Shown here piece by piece: positions 15,574-23,525 of a stretch of DNA of 36,689 nucleotides. Below the pieces are notes generated by a model. It was not told where the DNA came from. It made no database searches and saw nothing but the letters and a program-made list of their open reading frames with translations. A program made the position numbers and the translations under genes. The stretch lies in the NCBI RefSeq assembly GCF_012933655.1, contig NZ_JABBJJ010000098.1, positions 1 through 36,689 of the forward strand, read 5' to 3'. The stretch's first letter is position 1, and every line of letters begins with the position of its first letter. This stretch comes from Pyxidicoccus fallax (lineage in GTDB: Bacteria > Myxococcota > Myxococcia > Myxococcales > Myxococcaceae).

Positions 15574-16302
15574 TCAATCTCCGTCCACTCCAAGGAATTG
15601 CTGGATGGAGAAGCGAGGGATGCGCAGGCGGCGGCGCAGCATCTGGACGTACGTCCGCGCCACCTCCCCGGGAAGGCCGAAGCGGAACATCACCCGGCTC
15701 ACACCCTCGTCCTCGGACACCTCCCGCACCAGGGGCATGACGAGCGCCGACGGGGCCAGCAGCTCCTGTGCGAGCAGATCCGCGCGCCGCTCGGACTCCG
15801 CGACCTTCCCGTTGGAGAAGAGCCCGGAGGGCCCCCGGTCCATGAGCTTCACCTGGACGCCCAGCGGAACCCGCTCGAACAGCGCCGTGAGGGCTTCCTC
15901 GGGCGTGGGCGCGCGCAGGCTGTCGAGCACCGGGCGGATGTCCTCACCAAACACTCGCAGGGCCCGCTGGCGTGGGAGCCAGTGGTCGAGCACGAAGTGA
16001 GCGACTTCATGGGCAACGGTGAAGCGCTGCTCGGCCACGCCCTCCCTGCTGTCATGAAAGAGGATGCCGACGCCCGCCCGGGCCACCATGCAGCCATGAA
16101 ACGCTCGGGAGCCCTCCGCCACCTGGTGGTTCAGTCCTCGCCGCCGAAGCCAGACATGCACCGCGTCAGCGGTGAGCTGCGGCAGGGGCACCACGGTGAC
16201 GGGGAGCCGGCGGGGAATCTCGGTGGCCAGGTTGCGTGGGAATTGGGGAGGGGCCGTCGAGCCACAGGCTTCCACGGCCTCCTCCAGCCAGCGTGCCGTC
16301 AT
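15574..16302 (-). CDS. ImmA/IrrE-family metallopeptidase
   Basis: A 242-residue cytoplasmic zinc peptidase of the COG2856 family. The zinc motif HEVAHFVLDHW (HExxH) is near residues 98-108, preceded by the typical QRFTVAHE. A downstream block ESERRADLLAQELLAPSALV provides the third ligand Glu/Asp and the family's 'EADxFAAELLMP'-like motif near 168-187. IrrE and ImmA proteins cleave or inactivate a partner repressor in response to DNA damage or mobile-element signals. The gene overlaps the upstream HTH gene by ATGA, so the HTH protein is the obvious candidate substrate. Within this operon it probably switches on expression of the nuclease/HerA pair. Confidence 0.9.
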   Translation of the reverse strand: MTARWLEEAVEACGSTAPPQFPRNLATEIPRRLPVTVVPLPQLTADAVHVWLRRRGLNHQVAEGSRAFHGCMVARAGVGILFHDSREGVAEQRFTVAHEVAHFVLDHWLPRQRALRVFGEDIRPVLDSLRAPTPEEALTALFERVPLGVQVKLMDRGPSGLFSNGKVAESERRADLLAQELLAPSALVMPLVREVSEDEGVSRVMFRFGLPGEVARTYVQMLRRRLRIPRFSIQQFLGVDGD

Positions 16303-16676
16303 GAGTTGTTCTCGCTGTCCCGGGTGCGGTCCCTCGCCGCGGATTGCATGGGTTGCTCTTCCAGCGTGTCCCCGTTCCCCACCTGCCTGGACAGAGTCTC
16401 CATCACCTCGACATGCCGGAGCACCTGGACGAGCGACACGAGATCCACTGCAAAACGTTTGGCGATGGCGGAGGCCTGCTCATCGAAGTCCTGGCCCTCG
16501 GGACGCCGGCAGAGGGAGAGCCAGTGGAGCACGTCCGGCGTGCAGCCCAGCTCCTTCGCCAGCTCTTCCTGGGTCCTGCCCTCGAGCTCCCGGTAGCGCT
16601 CGAACACATGTCCCAGCATCCAGGTCTCGCTCCGGCTACGCCGGGCCGCTCGCTCGAGCCATTCAGGATTCGTCAT
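16299..16676 (-). CDS. Small helix-turn-helix protein (XRE/sigma-like), putative ImmA partner
   Basis: A 125-residue protein starting at an ATG with AAAGGAGG seven bases ahead. The central stretch TQEELAKELGCTPDVLHWLS (about residues 35-54) has a clear helix-turn-helix pattern. A further helical part (about 60-95) and a polar tail with QSAARDRTRDSENNS follow. XRE-like repressors encoded next to ImmA/IrrE peptidases are normally the peptidase's substrate. Its start lies 14 bp inside the sigma-factor gene and its stop overlaps the peptidase start, so the three are translationally coupled. The scissile region could be the flexible tail, but no sequence feature proves it. Confidence 0.7.
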   Translation of the reverse strand: MTNPEWLERAARRSRSETWMLGHVFERYRELEGRTQEELAKELGCTPDVLHWLSLCRRPEGQDFDEQASAIAKRFAVDLVSLVQVLRHVEVMETLSRQVGNGDTLEEQPMQSAARDRTRDSENNS

Positions 16677-17262
16677 CGGAGTCCTCCTTTCCGAGACGCG
16701 CCAACCACTTCATGAGGCGGTCTCGATGCCGCTTTACCTCTCGCCGGCGGTCATCCTCCGGCAGGGACGCCAATCCGATGGCCTCGGCCATGACGAGGGT
16801 CGACCGCTCCCCCTGGAGGACGAGTCCGAGCAGGGCACGGTCTCCCTCCCCAAGCGCGGATTGTTCCAGCCTCACCACGGCGCGTCGTGCCTCCACGGAT
16901 ATCTCCAGCGCGTCATTCGGAGACCTCGCCCCAAGTTCGAAAGCGTCCCCGAATTCCTGCTCTCGCCGCTGGCGGGCCTCGGTGGAGCGGTACCGGTCGA
17001 GCAGGCGCTTCTTGGCGGCCTGCGTCAGGTAGGTGGACAGGCGACCTTTCTGGGACAGGTAACGTTCAGGATTGGCCAGGTAGGAGAAGAGGACGTCGAT
17101 GATGGAGTCATAGGCGTCCTCGCGCTCACGGCCCTCCTTCCTGCCCAGGGCGGAGAGGATGGGGTCCATGAAGACCTGGAAGACGTCCGTGGGAGCCACC
17201 GGGTCTCTCTTCAGGACGCGCTCGTGCAGCGCCAGTTCCTCTTCCTGTGTTGGAAAACTCAT
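16663..17262 (-). CDS. Sigma-70-family (ECF-like) RNA polymerase sigma factor
   Basis: A 199-residue protein. The ATG at 17262 follows GAGGAG by 5-6 bases and is preferred to the upstream GTG. Residues about 25-100 resemble sigma region 2: VFQVFMDPILSALGRK, then a helix with YDSIIDVLFSYLANPERY and the promoter-melting/recognition stretch KGRLSTYLTQAAKKRLLDRY. Region 4 is represented by the C-terminal ~70 residues (LEQSALGEGDRALLGLVLQG and TLVMAEAIGLASLPEDDRRR), the usual 'Lp..eR..l.L...g.s..EIA..lg' pattern in altered form. It heads the operon with an HTH protein, a metallopeptidase, a NurA-like nuclease and HerA, and probably directs transcription of this operon or of a dedicated regulon. 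Confidence 0.75.
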   Translation of the reverse strand: MSFPTQEEELALHERVLKRDPVAPTDVFQVFMDPILSALGRKEGREREDAYDSIIDVLFSYLANPERYLSQKGRLSTYLTQAAKKRLLDRYRSTEARQRREQEFGDAFELGARSPNDALEISVEARRAVVRLEQSALGEGDRALLGLVLQGERSTLVMAEAIGLASLPEDDRRREVKRHRDRLMKWLARLGKEDSDDES

Positions 17263-17548
17263 CCCCACTCCTCACCGGGATTCTCGTGCCCGCGCTCGGG
17301 TTGAAAGTTTCTCGCGTGCACCTTCGTCACCGGTCCAGTGAGTTCGACGGAGGGGGGCGTGCACATCGCCGTGAGAGGTTGCTGGTGGACAGGGGGGTTG
17401 TCTGTACCTCCCGGGTGGTATGCCCAATCACGGCGTCGCAGCGGGTGGTTTCGCGCAATCGGGTCCGCGGTGACGAAAGGAATGGCGAGGACGGTGAAAC
17501 GACGCACTGCGCATCCGCTGGGAGGTGTTTGGTGGGGAGCTGAGGTTG
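17263..17548. promoter_or_regulatory. Intergenic region upstream of the defence-like operon
   Basis: This 286-bp gap separates the sigma-factor gene (reading left) from the decayed acyltransferase (reading right). The GAGGAG ribosome site of the sigma gene is at about 17268-17273. It must contain the operon promoter, but I could not assign -35 and -10 boxes with confidence, and no repeat or hairpin stands out. Confidence 0.4.
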
Positions 17549-18180
17549 ATGACCGGGCGCGTGCCTCCGTGGCGTCGGGAGGTGAGCTGCTTCGACACGC
17601 TGGAGACCACGGTGCACCTTCTCTTGTACGCGGACGGCGAGCCGGTGGCGACCGCGCGGCTGCTGCTGCCCGATTCGCAGGTGGCGGTCACCATGGGAGG
17701 GCGGTGGGGTATCGAGATGGAGCAGAAGCTGGACCTGTCGGGAGTTGGGGGCCCTGGGTTGGTCTTCGCGGAGACGGCGCGTTTCTGTGTCCTCGAGCGG
17801 TGGCGGCGCTCGGAGGCGGTGGCGCCTCGGCGGAGGATGCGCGGCTCAGCTTCCGGGTGGCGGAGTACCGTGGGTGGTCGAGCCCGCGCTGGCGGGTGGG
17901 TGCGCTCGGCCCCACGGAGGCACCCGCGATTCCGAGCGACCCCTTCAACACGCCGGTGGAGCGGACACAGGCGAGGGAGGGGAAGTTGGACGGGTTGAGG
18001 ATGCCTCGGGCGCCCATCCTCTTCGCGCGGAAGATGAGGGCGCGGTTCGTCGCGGAGCCTCTGTTCGAGCCAGGCTTCCGCCGGTTCACCCTGCCACTCA
18101 TCGCCGCGCTGGATGAGATTCCGGCCAGCACCCTGGCGCGTTTTCGCGCGCTCGACACCGACGTTCGCCGGGCAGGTTAG
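17549..18180 (+). pseudogene. Decayed N-acyltransferase (FeeM/GNAT-like)
   Basis: The first ~90 codons (from the ATG at 17549) encode a sequence like the start of FeeM-type N-acyl amino acid synthases: LLLYADGEPVATARLLLPD, then GRWGIEMEQKLDL and LVFAETARFCVLERWRRSEA, where family members have 'aEvsRLaVLpe.RgS'. The frame then becomes arginine-rich nonsense. The continuation, ASAEDARLSFRVAEYRGW and a C-terminal part ending at 18180, is found in another frame starting near 17830. The join lacks the ~50-residue middle of the fold, so an internal deletion with frameshift seems to have destroyed the gene. FeeM enzymes make long-chain N-acyl amino acids from acyl-ACP. The family call is from resemblance only. 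Confidence 0.5.
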
Positions 18181-18321
18181 GCCGCGAGCGATGAAGGGAG
18201 GCGTACCTCCTGGGTGGTAGTGACGGCCCGGTGTCCGAAGGCCATGCTCCCGCTCGAACCGTGGCCGCCGTCCTGGGATGGGCTTCCATGCGCTACATCA
18301 CACAGGCCCACAAGGGTCGCG

Positions 18322-19341
18322 ATGGCCCAAATGGATGGAGGCAACCCGGTGGTCAGACTCAAAGTGCTCAGAAACACGCCGCTGCGTCCCCTGGCGAAGA
18401 GAATGGCTTGGCTGGTGGGGCAATGCGAGGAATTTCACCTGGCCACGGCCTTCGTGAGCAAGAACGCTGTCGAGGACATGCTCTCCGCGGCCACCGAGCA
18501 CCTGCCGAGCATCTGTTTCCTCACGGGAACGTTCGGGAACAACACGCGCCAGGCGACCTTCCGCCGTCTGCTGGAGCTCCAGAACCAGAAGCGGCTCAAG
18601 GGACGGATCTGGCGCTGCAAGGCCCACGGCGACTTTCACGAGAAGCTCTACCTGTGGCGGCTCCCGGACGGACAGGGAGTCGCCTGGGTGGGTTCGGCGA
18701 ACTTCACGGACGGAGGACTGCAAGCCGAGGGAGAGCTCATCGTTGAGATCCGCGGACCGTGGGACGGCACTGATTTGAGCGTGCTCAGGCGGGCATTCGA
18801 AGCCGAGTGGGAGCGCGGCAAGAGTCTTTCCAAGAACTTCGTGGACACCTACAAGGAATCGGAGCGCCCAGTTCTCGACCTGCACGGCACGAGAAAGGTA
18901 CGGAGCGGCGGCAATGTGGTCGCGAGCGCCGGGAAGGAGCGCTTCTTTGTCACCACCGTCGAAAGGGAGGCCGACGCGGAAACAGTTGAGCGGGTGGGGC
19001 GGCTGCTCGACGGTTCAGCCGACGAATGGCTGCGTCACCGTGTCGCATCTTTGAGCAATCTCAAAAGGGGACATCGGGGGCTGGTCGTGGACAATGTGGA
19101 GAGGAAGGTCGCCCTGGTCGAGGTCACGGATAGTGCCAAGGACGGGTCTGCCTTCGTCTTCGCCTATGCACCACTCTTCCAGCGGAATGCGTGGCATCCC
19201 TGGAATAGTGAAGTGCGAAGGACGCTCGCGGTTTCAGGGCTCGGATCCGAGCGAAAGCGCCCTCGTAGCCGTTGGCTGCCAGAGACGACGGGGCTCCGCA
19301 TCGCGAAGGCGCTCTACCCCAATCGGACTCGAGATTGGTAG
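18322..19341 (+). CDS. Phospholipase-D-like nuclease, single HKD motif
   Basis: A 339-residue protein from the ATG at 18322; the frame is open back to a GTG at 18214, but that leader is arginine/proline-rich. One PLD-type active site is visible: FHEKLYLW (His106, Lys108) followed about 18 residues later by GSANFTDGGLQ, where the Asn and the GG complete the family's HxK...GSxN pattern. A single HKD motif implies that a dimer forms the active site, as in Nuc, BfiI and DrmC of DISARM. The C-terminal half (about 200-339) is an unrecognised beta-rich domain with WHPWNSEVRR. The gene lies 146 bp upstream of a large SF2 helicase on the same strand, a pairing typical of anti-phage modules. Substrate could be DNA or lipid; nuclease is favoured by context. 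Confidence 0.8.
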   Translation: MAQMDGGNPVVRLKVLRNTPLRPLAKRMAWLVGQCEEFHLATAFVSKNAVEDMLSAATEHLPSICFLTGTFGNNTRQATFRRLLELQNQKRLKGRIWRCKAHGDFHEKLYLWRLPDGQGVAWVGSANFTDGGLQAEGELIVEIRGPWDGTDLSVLRRAFEAEWERGKSLSKNFVDTYKESERPVLDLHGTRKVRSGGNVVASAGKERFFVTTVEREADAETVERVGRLLDGSADEWLRHRVASLSNLKRGHRGLVVDNVERKVALVEVTDSAKDGSAFVFAYAPLFQRNAWHPWNSEVRRTLAVSGLGSERKRPRSRWLPETTGLRIAKALYPNRTRDW

Positions 19342-19487
19342 GTGGATGACAGGCGGCTCGATATTCACGGCAATGCTCGGCACTTCTGACAGATGAGCGA
19401 GGGAGCCGCCGGGACCGCGATGCCGCGCCCGCGCATACCTCCTCGGGAGTATGGGCCACGTATCGGCCGCTCCCTACGCTCACGGAC

Positions 19488-22103
19488 ATGCCCTTCAAAC
19501 TTCCGCAGAAGCGAAGTGTGTCTGTCGAGAACGCCGAGTCGCTCTTCCAGGACTTGCGCAACCGCAAGGTGCCAGGACTCCTGTCGCACCAAGCCGACAT
19601 GCTGCGTGCCTACCATCAACTGCCACTGGATGAACGCGATGTCGCCCTCCAGCTACCGACAGGTAGCGGAAAGACGCTCGTGGGGCTCCTCATCGCGGAG
19701 TGGAATCGGCTCAAGCACGGCAGGCGCGTTGCCTTCCTGTGTCCCACACGGCAGTTGGCACATCAGGTGGTCGAGCAGGCCACCAACAAGTATGGCATCG
19801 AGGCGAAGGTCTTCACCGGGCCTCAGCGCGACTTCACGCCCGCCGCACGCTCCGCGTACCTCGGCGGCGAGTGTGTGGCCGTCACGACCTACAACGGTCT
19901 CTTCAACACGAACCCATTCTTCGACAACGCGGAAGTCGCCGTCTTCGATGATGCCCATGCAGCTGAAAACTACGTCGCGGGCACCTGGTCACTGCGCGTA
20001 CTGCGAAGACGTGACGAAGGTTTCTTCAACGCACTCCTCGGATTGTTGCAGCCCATCCTGTCTCCCAACGACCTTCTCCGGTTCTCCTCCACGGAAGAGG
20101 ACCCAATTCACCGAACATGGGTCGAGAAGATTCCGTTCCAGCGAATTGCCCCTCTTGAAACCAGCCTCATGGCGCTCATCGACGAGCACGCGACGAGCGA
20201 TGAGCACAAACACCACTGGAAGCTCCTGCGGAGCGGGCTCCACTCCAGTTGTCTATACGTTGGAGTGGACTCCATTCTGTTGCGGCCGCTCATCCCCCCA
20301 ACCTGGACCCATGCGCCCTTCGCGAGCATCAAGCAGCGCATTTACATGTCCGCCACCCTGGGCGAGGGCGGCGAGCTGGAGCGACTTTGGGGAGTGGAGT
20401 CCATCAAGCGTCTGCCGGCTCCCGCTGGGTGGGACAAGCAGGGCATCGGACGCCGTCTCTTCCTGTTTCCGGAGCTGAGCCTGGAGGAACTCGACGCCCG
20501 TGAGGTGGCCTACAACCTCGTCAAGCAGGTCCCCCGGGCCACCATCCTCGTGACGGACGATGCCGCCGAAGAAGGAGTAGGCGAAGAGGTACGGGAGAAG
20601 ACCGGCTACGAGGTGTTCAGCGCTAACGAAATCGAGGAGTCCAAGAAGCCCTTCGTGAACAGGGACCGCGCGGTGGCCGTCATGGCGGCCCGCTATGACG
20701 GCATCGACTTCAGCGAGGACGAGTGCCGGCTCCTGATTCTGTGGGGTCAGCCCCGTGGCCTCAATCTACAGGAGCGGTTTCTCAGCTCCCGCATGGCGGC
20801 GACCCTCCTGCTTGAGGACCGGGTCCTCACTCGCATCGTGCAGGGAGCTGGCCGCTGCACGCGCACACCGACAGACTACGCGGCCGTGGTGGTGCTGGGC
20901 TACGACCTGACGCGGCTGCTTCAGCAGGATGAGATTCGGCGCCTGTTGCATCCGGAGCTCCAGGCGGAGCTGGAGTTTGGCATCTATCAGTCGAAGAATG
21001 TCACCGGATCAGAGGAGTTCCGTGGATACCTCGCCGACCTGCTCGCCCGCAGTCCGGATTGGCAAAGCGCGGATGGGGCCATCGTCAGCCTGCGCGAGAC
21101 CAGGCAGCGCGAGACACGTCCCGCGCTTCCCAAGTTGCGCGAGGCCGTAAAGCACGAGGTGCGATTCCAGAAGGAGTTCTGGAACCGCCGGTTCGAGGAG
21201 GCGCTCGATGCGGCTCGTCAGGTGTTGACGTCCCTCAACGGACCGGAGGTGGCCGGCTACCGTGCGTTCTGGAACTACCTGGCAGCGAGCGTCGCGTACC
21301 AAGCCGCACAGCGGGGCAATGTTCCGATGCGCCAGGTCTCGGTCGAGCATTACCGCAAAGCGGCCCAGGCGCTCCCTTCGGTTTCGTGGCTCGTCGAACT
21401 CAGCAGGCCCTCCATGGAAGCCCCAGCGGCGGTGGAGGAAGAGGATGCCCTCCTGGCGAGACTCATCACGGGGCTGGAGGCTTCTCTCGAGGCGCTGGGA
21501 ACCGCCAACGCGAGGAAGATTGAGGCGCAGTTCAAGAGCGTTGCCGAGGGACTTGGTCGCGCGGAAGCCGCACCATTCGAGTCGGCGCTGGAGAGTCTGG
21601 GCCGCTTGTTGGGATACGAGTCCGAACGCCCCGCAGCAGAAGAAGCGGCGCCCGATGTGCTCTGGCGGCTCGGGCAGGACTTCGGCATCGTCTTCGAGGC
21701 GCATACGGATGTGAAGGACCCCTCCCAGCCAATCGGGGCCAACAAGGTACGTCAGGCGAAGAGTCACCCGGACTGGGTGGCGGCGCACGGCCGACTGCGA
21801 GAGGGTGTACGTGCCATCGCCGTGCTTGTGTCACCGTGTACAAGCATCAAGGCTGGAGCGCAGCCCCATGCGGAGGGGGTCGACTATTGGCACCGTGAGC
21901 AGCTGCGGGGTTGGGCCACGCAGGCACTGGCCACCCTGCGCGAGTTGTGGCTCGCCTTTCCGCAAGCCGGAGACCTCGAATGGCGAGCGAAGGCCCAGCA
22001 GTCCTTTGTCGACAAGGGACTCACGCCTGCGGCGCTCGTCGCTCTATTAGAGCGCTCTCCACTTGCCGGGCTTCCGTTGGCCGGAGCCGGAAAGGACGAA
22101 TAG
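19488..22103 (+). CDS. SF2 (DEAD/Rad3-like) helicase with degenerate PD-(D/E)XK-like C-terminus
   Basis: An 871-residue protein. Motif I LPTGSGKT (about 56-63), Ia FLCPTRQLAHQ, motif II as VFDDAHAAE (about 152-160, DDAH instead of DEAH), motif III YMSATLGEGG (about 286) and motif VI QGAGRCTRT (about 451) give a complete RecA1/RecA2 core; the layout GQPRGLNLQERF before motif VI is like the XPD/DinG group, but the four iron-sulfur cysteines are not evident. The middle (about 500-700) is helical. Near 722 the chain reads PDVLWRLGQDFGIVFEAHTD then QAKSHPDW, closely resembling 'PDglw.....yvfEaKS....QAkgH..W' of a restriction-endonuclease-like domain, except that the catalytic Lys is His. It pairs with the PLD-type gene upstream. 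Confidence 0.85.
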   Translation: MPFKLPQKRSVSVENAESLFQDLRNRKVPGLLSHQADMLRAYHQLPLDERDVALQLPTGSGKTLVGLLIAEWNRLKHGRRVAFLCPTRQLAHQVVEQATNKYGIEAKVFTGPQRDFTPAARSAYLGGECVAVTTYNGLFNTNPFFDNAEVAVFDDAHAAENYVAGTWSLRVLRRRDEGFFNALLGLLQPILSPNDLLRFSSTEEDPIHRTWVEKIPFQRIAPLETSLMALIDEHATSDEHKHHWKLLRSGLHSSCLYVGVDSILLRPLIPPTWTHAPFASIKQRIYMSATLGEGGELERLWGVESIKRLPAPAGWDKQGIGRRLFLFPELSLEELDAREVAYNLVKQVPRATILVTDDAAEEGVGEEVREKTGYEVFSANEIEESKKPFVNRDRAVAVMAARYDGIDFSEDECRLLILWGQPRGLNLQERFLSSRMAATLLLEDRVLTRIVQGAGRCTRTPTDYAAVVVLGYDLTRLLQQDEIRRLLHPELQAELEFGIYQSKNVTGSEEFRGYLADLLARSPDWQSADGAIVSLRETRQRETRPALPKLREAVKHEVRFQKEFWNRRFEEALDAARQVLTSLNGPEVAGYRAFWNYLAASVAYQAAQRGNVPMRQVSVEHYRKAAQALPSVSWLVELSRPSMEAPAAVEEEDALLARLITGLEASLEALGTANARKIEAQFKSVAEGLGRAEAAPFESALESLGRLLGYESERPAAEEAAPDVLWRLGQDFGIVFEAHTDVKDPSQPIGANKVRQAKSHPDWVAAHGRLREGVRAIAVLVSPCTSIKAGAQPHAEGVDYWHREQLRGWATQALATLRELWLAFPQAGDLEWRAKAQQSFVDKGLTPAALVALLERSPLAGLPLAGAGKDE

Positions 22104-22385
22104 CCGCCGAGCAGTCAGCCCCATGCAGAGGCGGTACACTTTCGCACACCTTGGGGTTCATCCTGACGGTGTTCCGAACCCGGAGAGGGGGCCACCACAC
22201 GGTGACAGGGCCGCGCGGGTCATCCCCACGAAGCCAGCGCGTGGCTGAAGCACGAGGAGAGGATGCACTTCACCAGCCGGATGGCATTGAGGATGAAGTG
22301 CTGCGTGGGCTGGGAGTCGCTCTCCACCGGGATTACCTGCAGTCGATCCGTCGTCCATGCGCTGCCCCTCCTTCCCGGTCTCGCG
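22104..22385. other. Convergent intergenic region between the helicase and the biosynthetic cluster
   Basis: About 280 bp between the stops of the helicase and the acyl-CoA dehydrogenase. Short open frames are present but none has a convincing start or domain. I see no clear hairpin terminator, tRNA or attachment-site repeat. It marks the left boundary of the biosynthetic gene cluster in this window. Confidence 0.5.
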
Positions 22386-23525
22386 CTACATCCCCGCGGT
22401 CTGGGCGATGATCTCCTTCATCATCTCGGAGGTCCCGCCTCCGATGGTGAGCATGCGCACGTCCCTCCAGGCCCGCGCGATGTGCGTCTCCTCGATGTAG
22501 CCCATGCCTCCGTAGAACTGCTGGCAGTCGTAGGCCACCCGCTGGGCGAGGTCCGCCGTGTACAGCTTCACCATGGAGATCTCCCTCAACGGCCGCCGCT
22601 TGCGCTGGAAGAGCTCCACCGTGTGATACGTGAGCTGCCGAGCGGCCGCCACCGAGGTCAGGTGCTCGGCGAACTTGTGGCGCCACACCTGGTACTCGAT
22701 GAGCCGCTTGCCGAACGCCTCGCGCTCGCGGCCGTAGCGGATGGCTTCCTCGAGCATCCGCTGCATCATGGCGACGGCGTTGATGCCCGTCACCAGCCGC
22801 TCGCCCTGGAAGCTGTTCATGATGTGGAAGAAGCCGTCGTTCTCCCTTCCCAGCACGTAGCGCGCGGGGATGCGGCAGTCCTCGAAGAAGAGGATGGCCG
22901 TATCCGAGGAGCGATGGCCCACCTTGTCGAGCTTCTTCGACACCGAGAAGCCCTTCACGTCCGTGGGGAACGTCACCAGCGAAATCCCCGCGGCGCCCGG
23001 GCCTCCGGTCCGCACCGCCAGCACCAGGAAGTCCGCCCGCGTGCCGTTCGTGATCCACATCTTCGAGCCGTTGATGACGTAGTCATCCCCGTCCCGCCTC
23101 GCGGTGGTGCGCAGGTTCGCCAGGTCCGAGCCCGCGCCCGGCTCGCTCATCCCGAGCGCGGCGATCTTCTCTCCCGCGAGCGCCGGAGCGAGGAACTCGC
23201 GCTTCTGTTCCTCGGTGCCGACGTCGTTGATGATGGGCGTGGCCATCTGCCCTTGGACCATCAGCGCCATGCTGACGCCCGCGTTATCGCCGCGCGCCAG
23301 CTCCTCGGCGAAGACCGTCACGAACCAGTAGTCCAGCCCGCTGCCGCCGTACTTCGGATCATGGTGGATGCCGAAGAGGCCCAGCTCGCCGCACTTGCGG
23401 AAGAGCTCTCGCGGGAAGAGGCCCGCCTGGTCCCATTCCAGGGCGTGGGGGGCCAGCTCCTTCTCCACGAATCGCCGGACCGTCTTGCGGAATGTGTCGT
23501 GCTCTTCGGTGAAGGGAGGAATCAT
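22386..23525 (-). CDS. Acyl-CoA dehydrogenase family flavoprotein
   Basis: A 379-residue FAD enzyme of the full-length acyl-CoA dehydrogenase family that would form an alpha,beta double bond in an acyl thioester. Visible landmarks are MSEPGAGSD (FAD/substrate loop, about 126-134), WITNG, the C-terminal YGGMGYIEE and IGGGTSEM. In the last motif Gly stands where medium-chain enzymes have the catalytic Glu, but FQGERLVTG offers the Glu used by the long-chain/isovaleryl type. It overlaps the preceding lysK-like gene by ATGA and is the last visible gene of the operon. In this cluster it may desaturate the acyl group activated by the divergent ligase, or oxidise the modified amino acid on a carrier. 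Confidence 0.9.
   Translation of the reverse strand: MIPPFTEEHDTFRKTVRRFVEKELAPHALEWDQAGLFPRELFRKCGELGLFGIHHDPKYGGSGLDYWFVTVFAEELARGDNAGVSMALMVQGQMATPIINDVGTEEQKREFLAPALAGEKIAALGMSEPGAGSDLANLRTTARRDGDDYVINGSKMWITNGTRADFLVLAVRTGGPGAAGISLVTFPTDVKGFSVSKKLDKVGHRSSDTAILFFEDCRIPARYVLGRENDGFFHIMNSFQGERLVTGINAVAMMQRMLEEAIRYGREREAFGKRLIEYQVWRHKFAEHLTSVAAARQLTYHTVELFQRKRRPLREISMVKLYTADLAQRVAYDCQQFYGGMGYIEETHIARAWRDVRMLTIGGGTSEMMKEIIAQTAGM

Noticed and set aside
18322..22103. DISARM or Hachiman assignment for the PLD/helicase pair
   Set aside because: DISARM's DUF1998 protein and methylase, and Hachiman's HamA, are absent.
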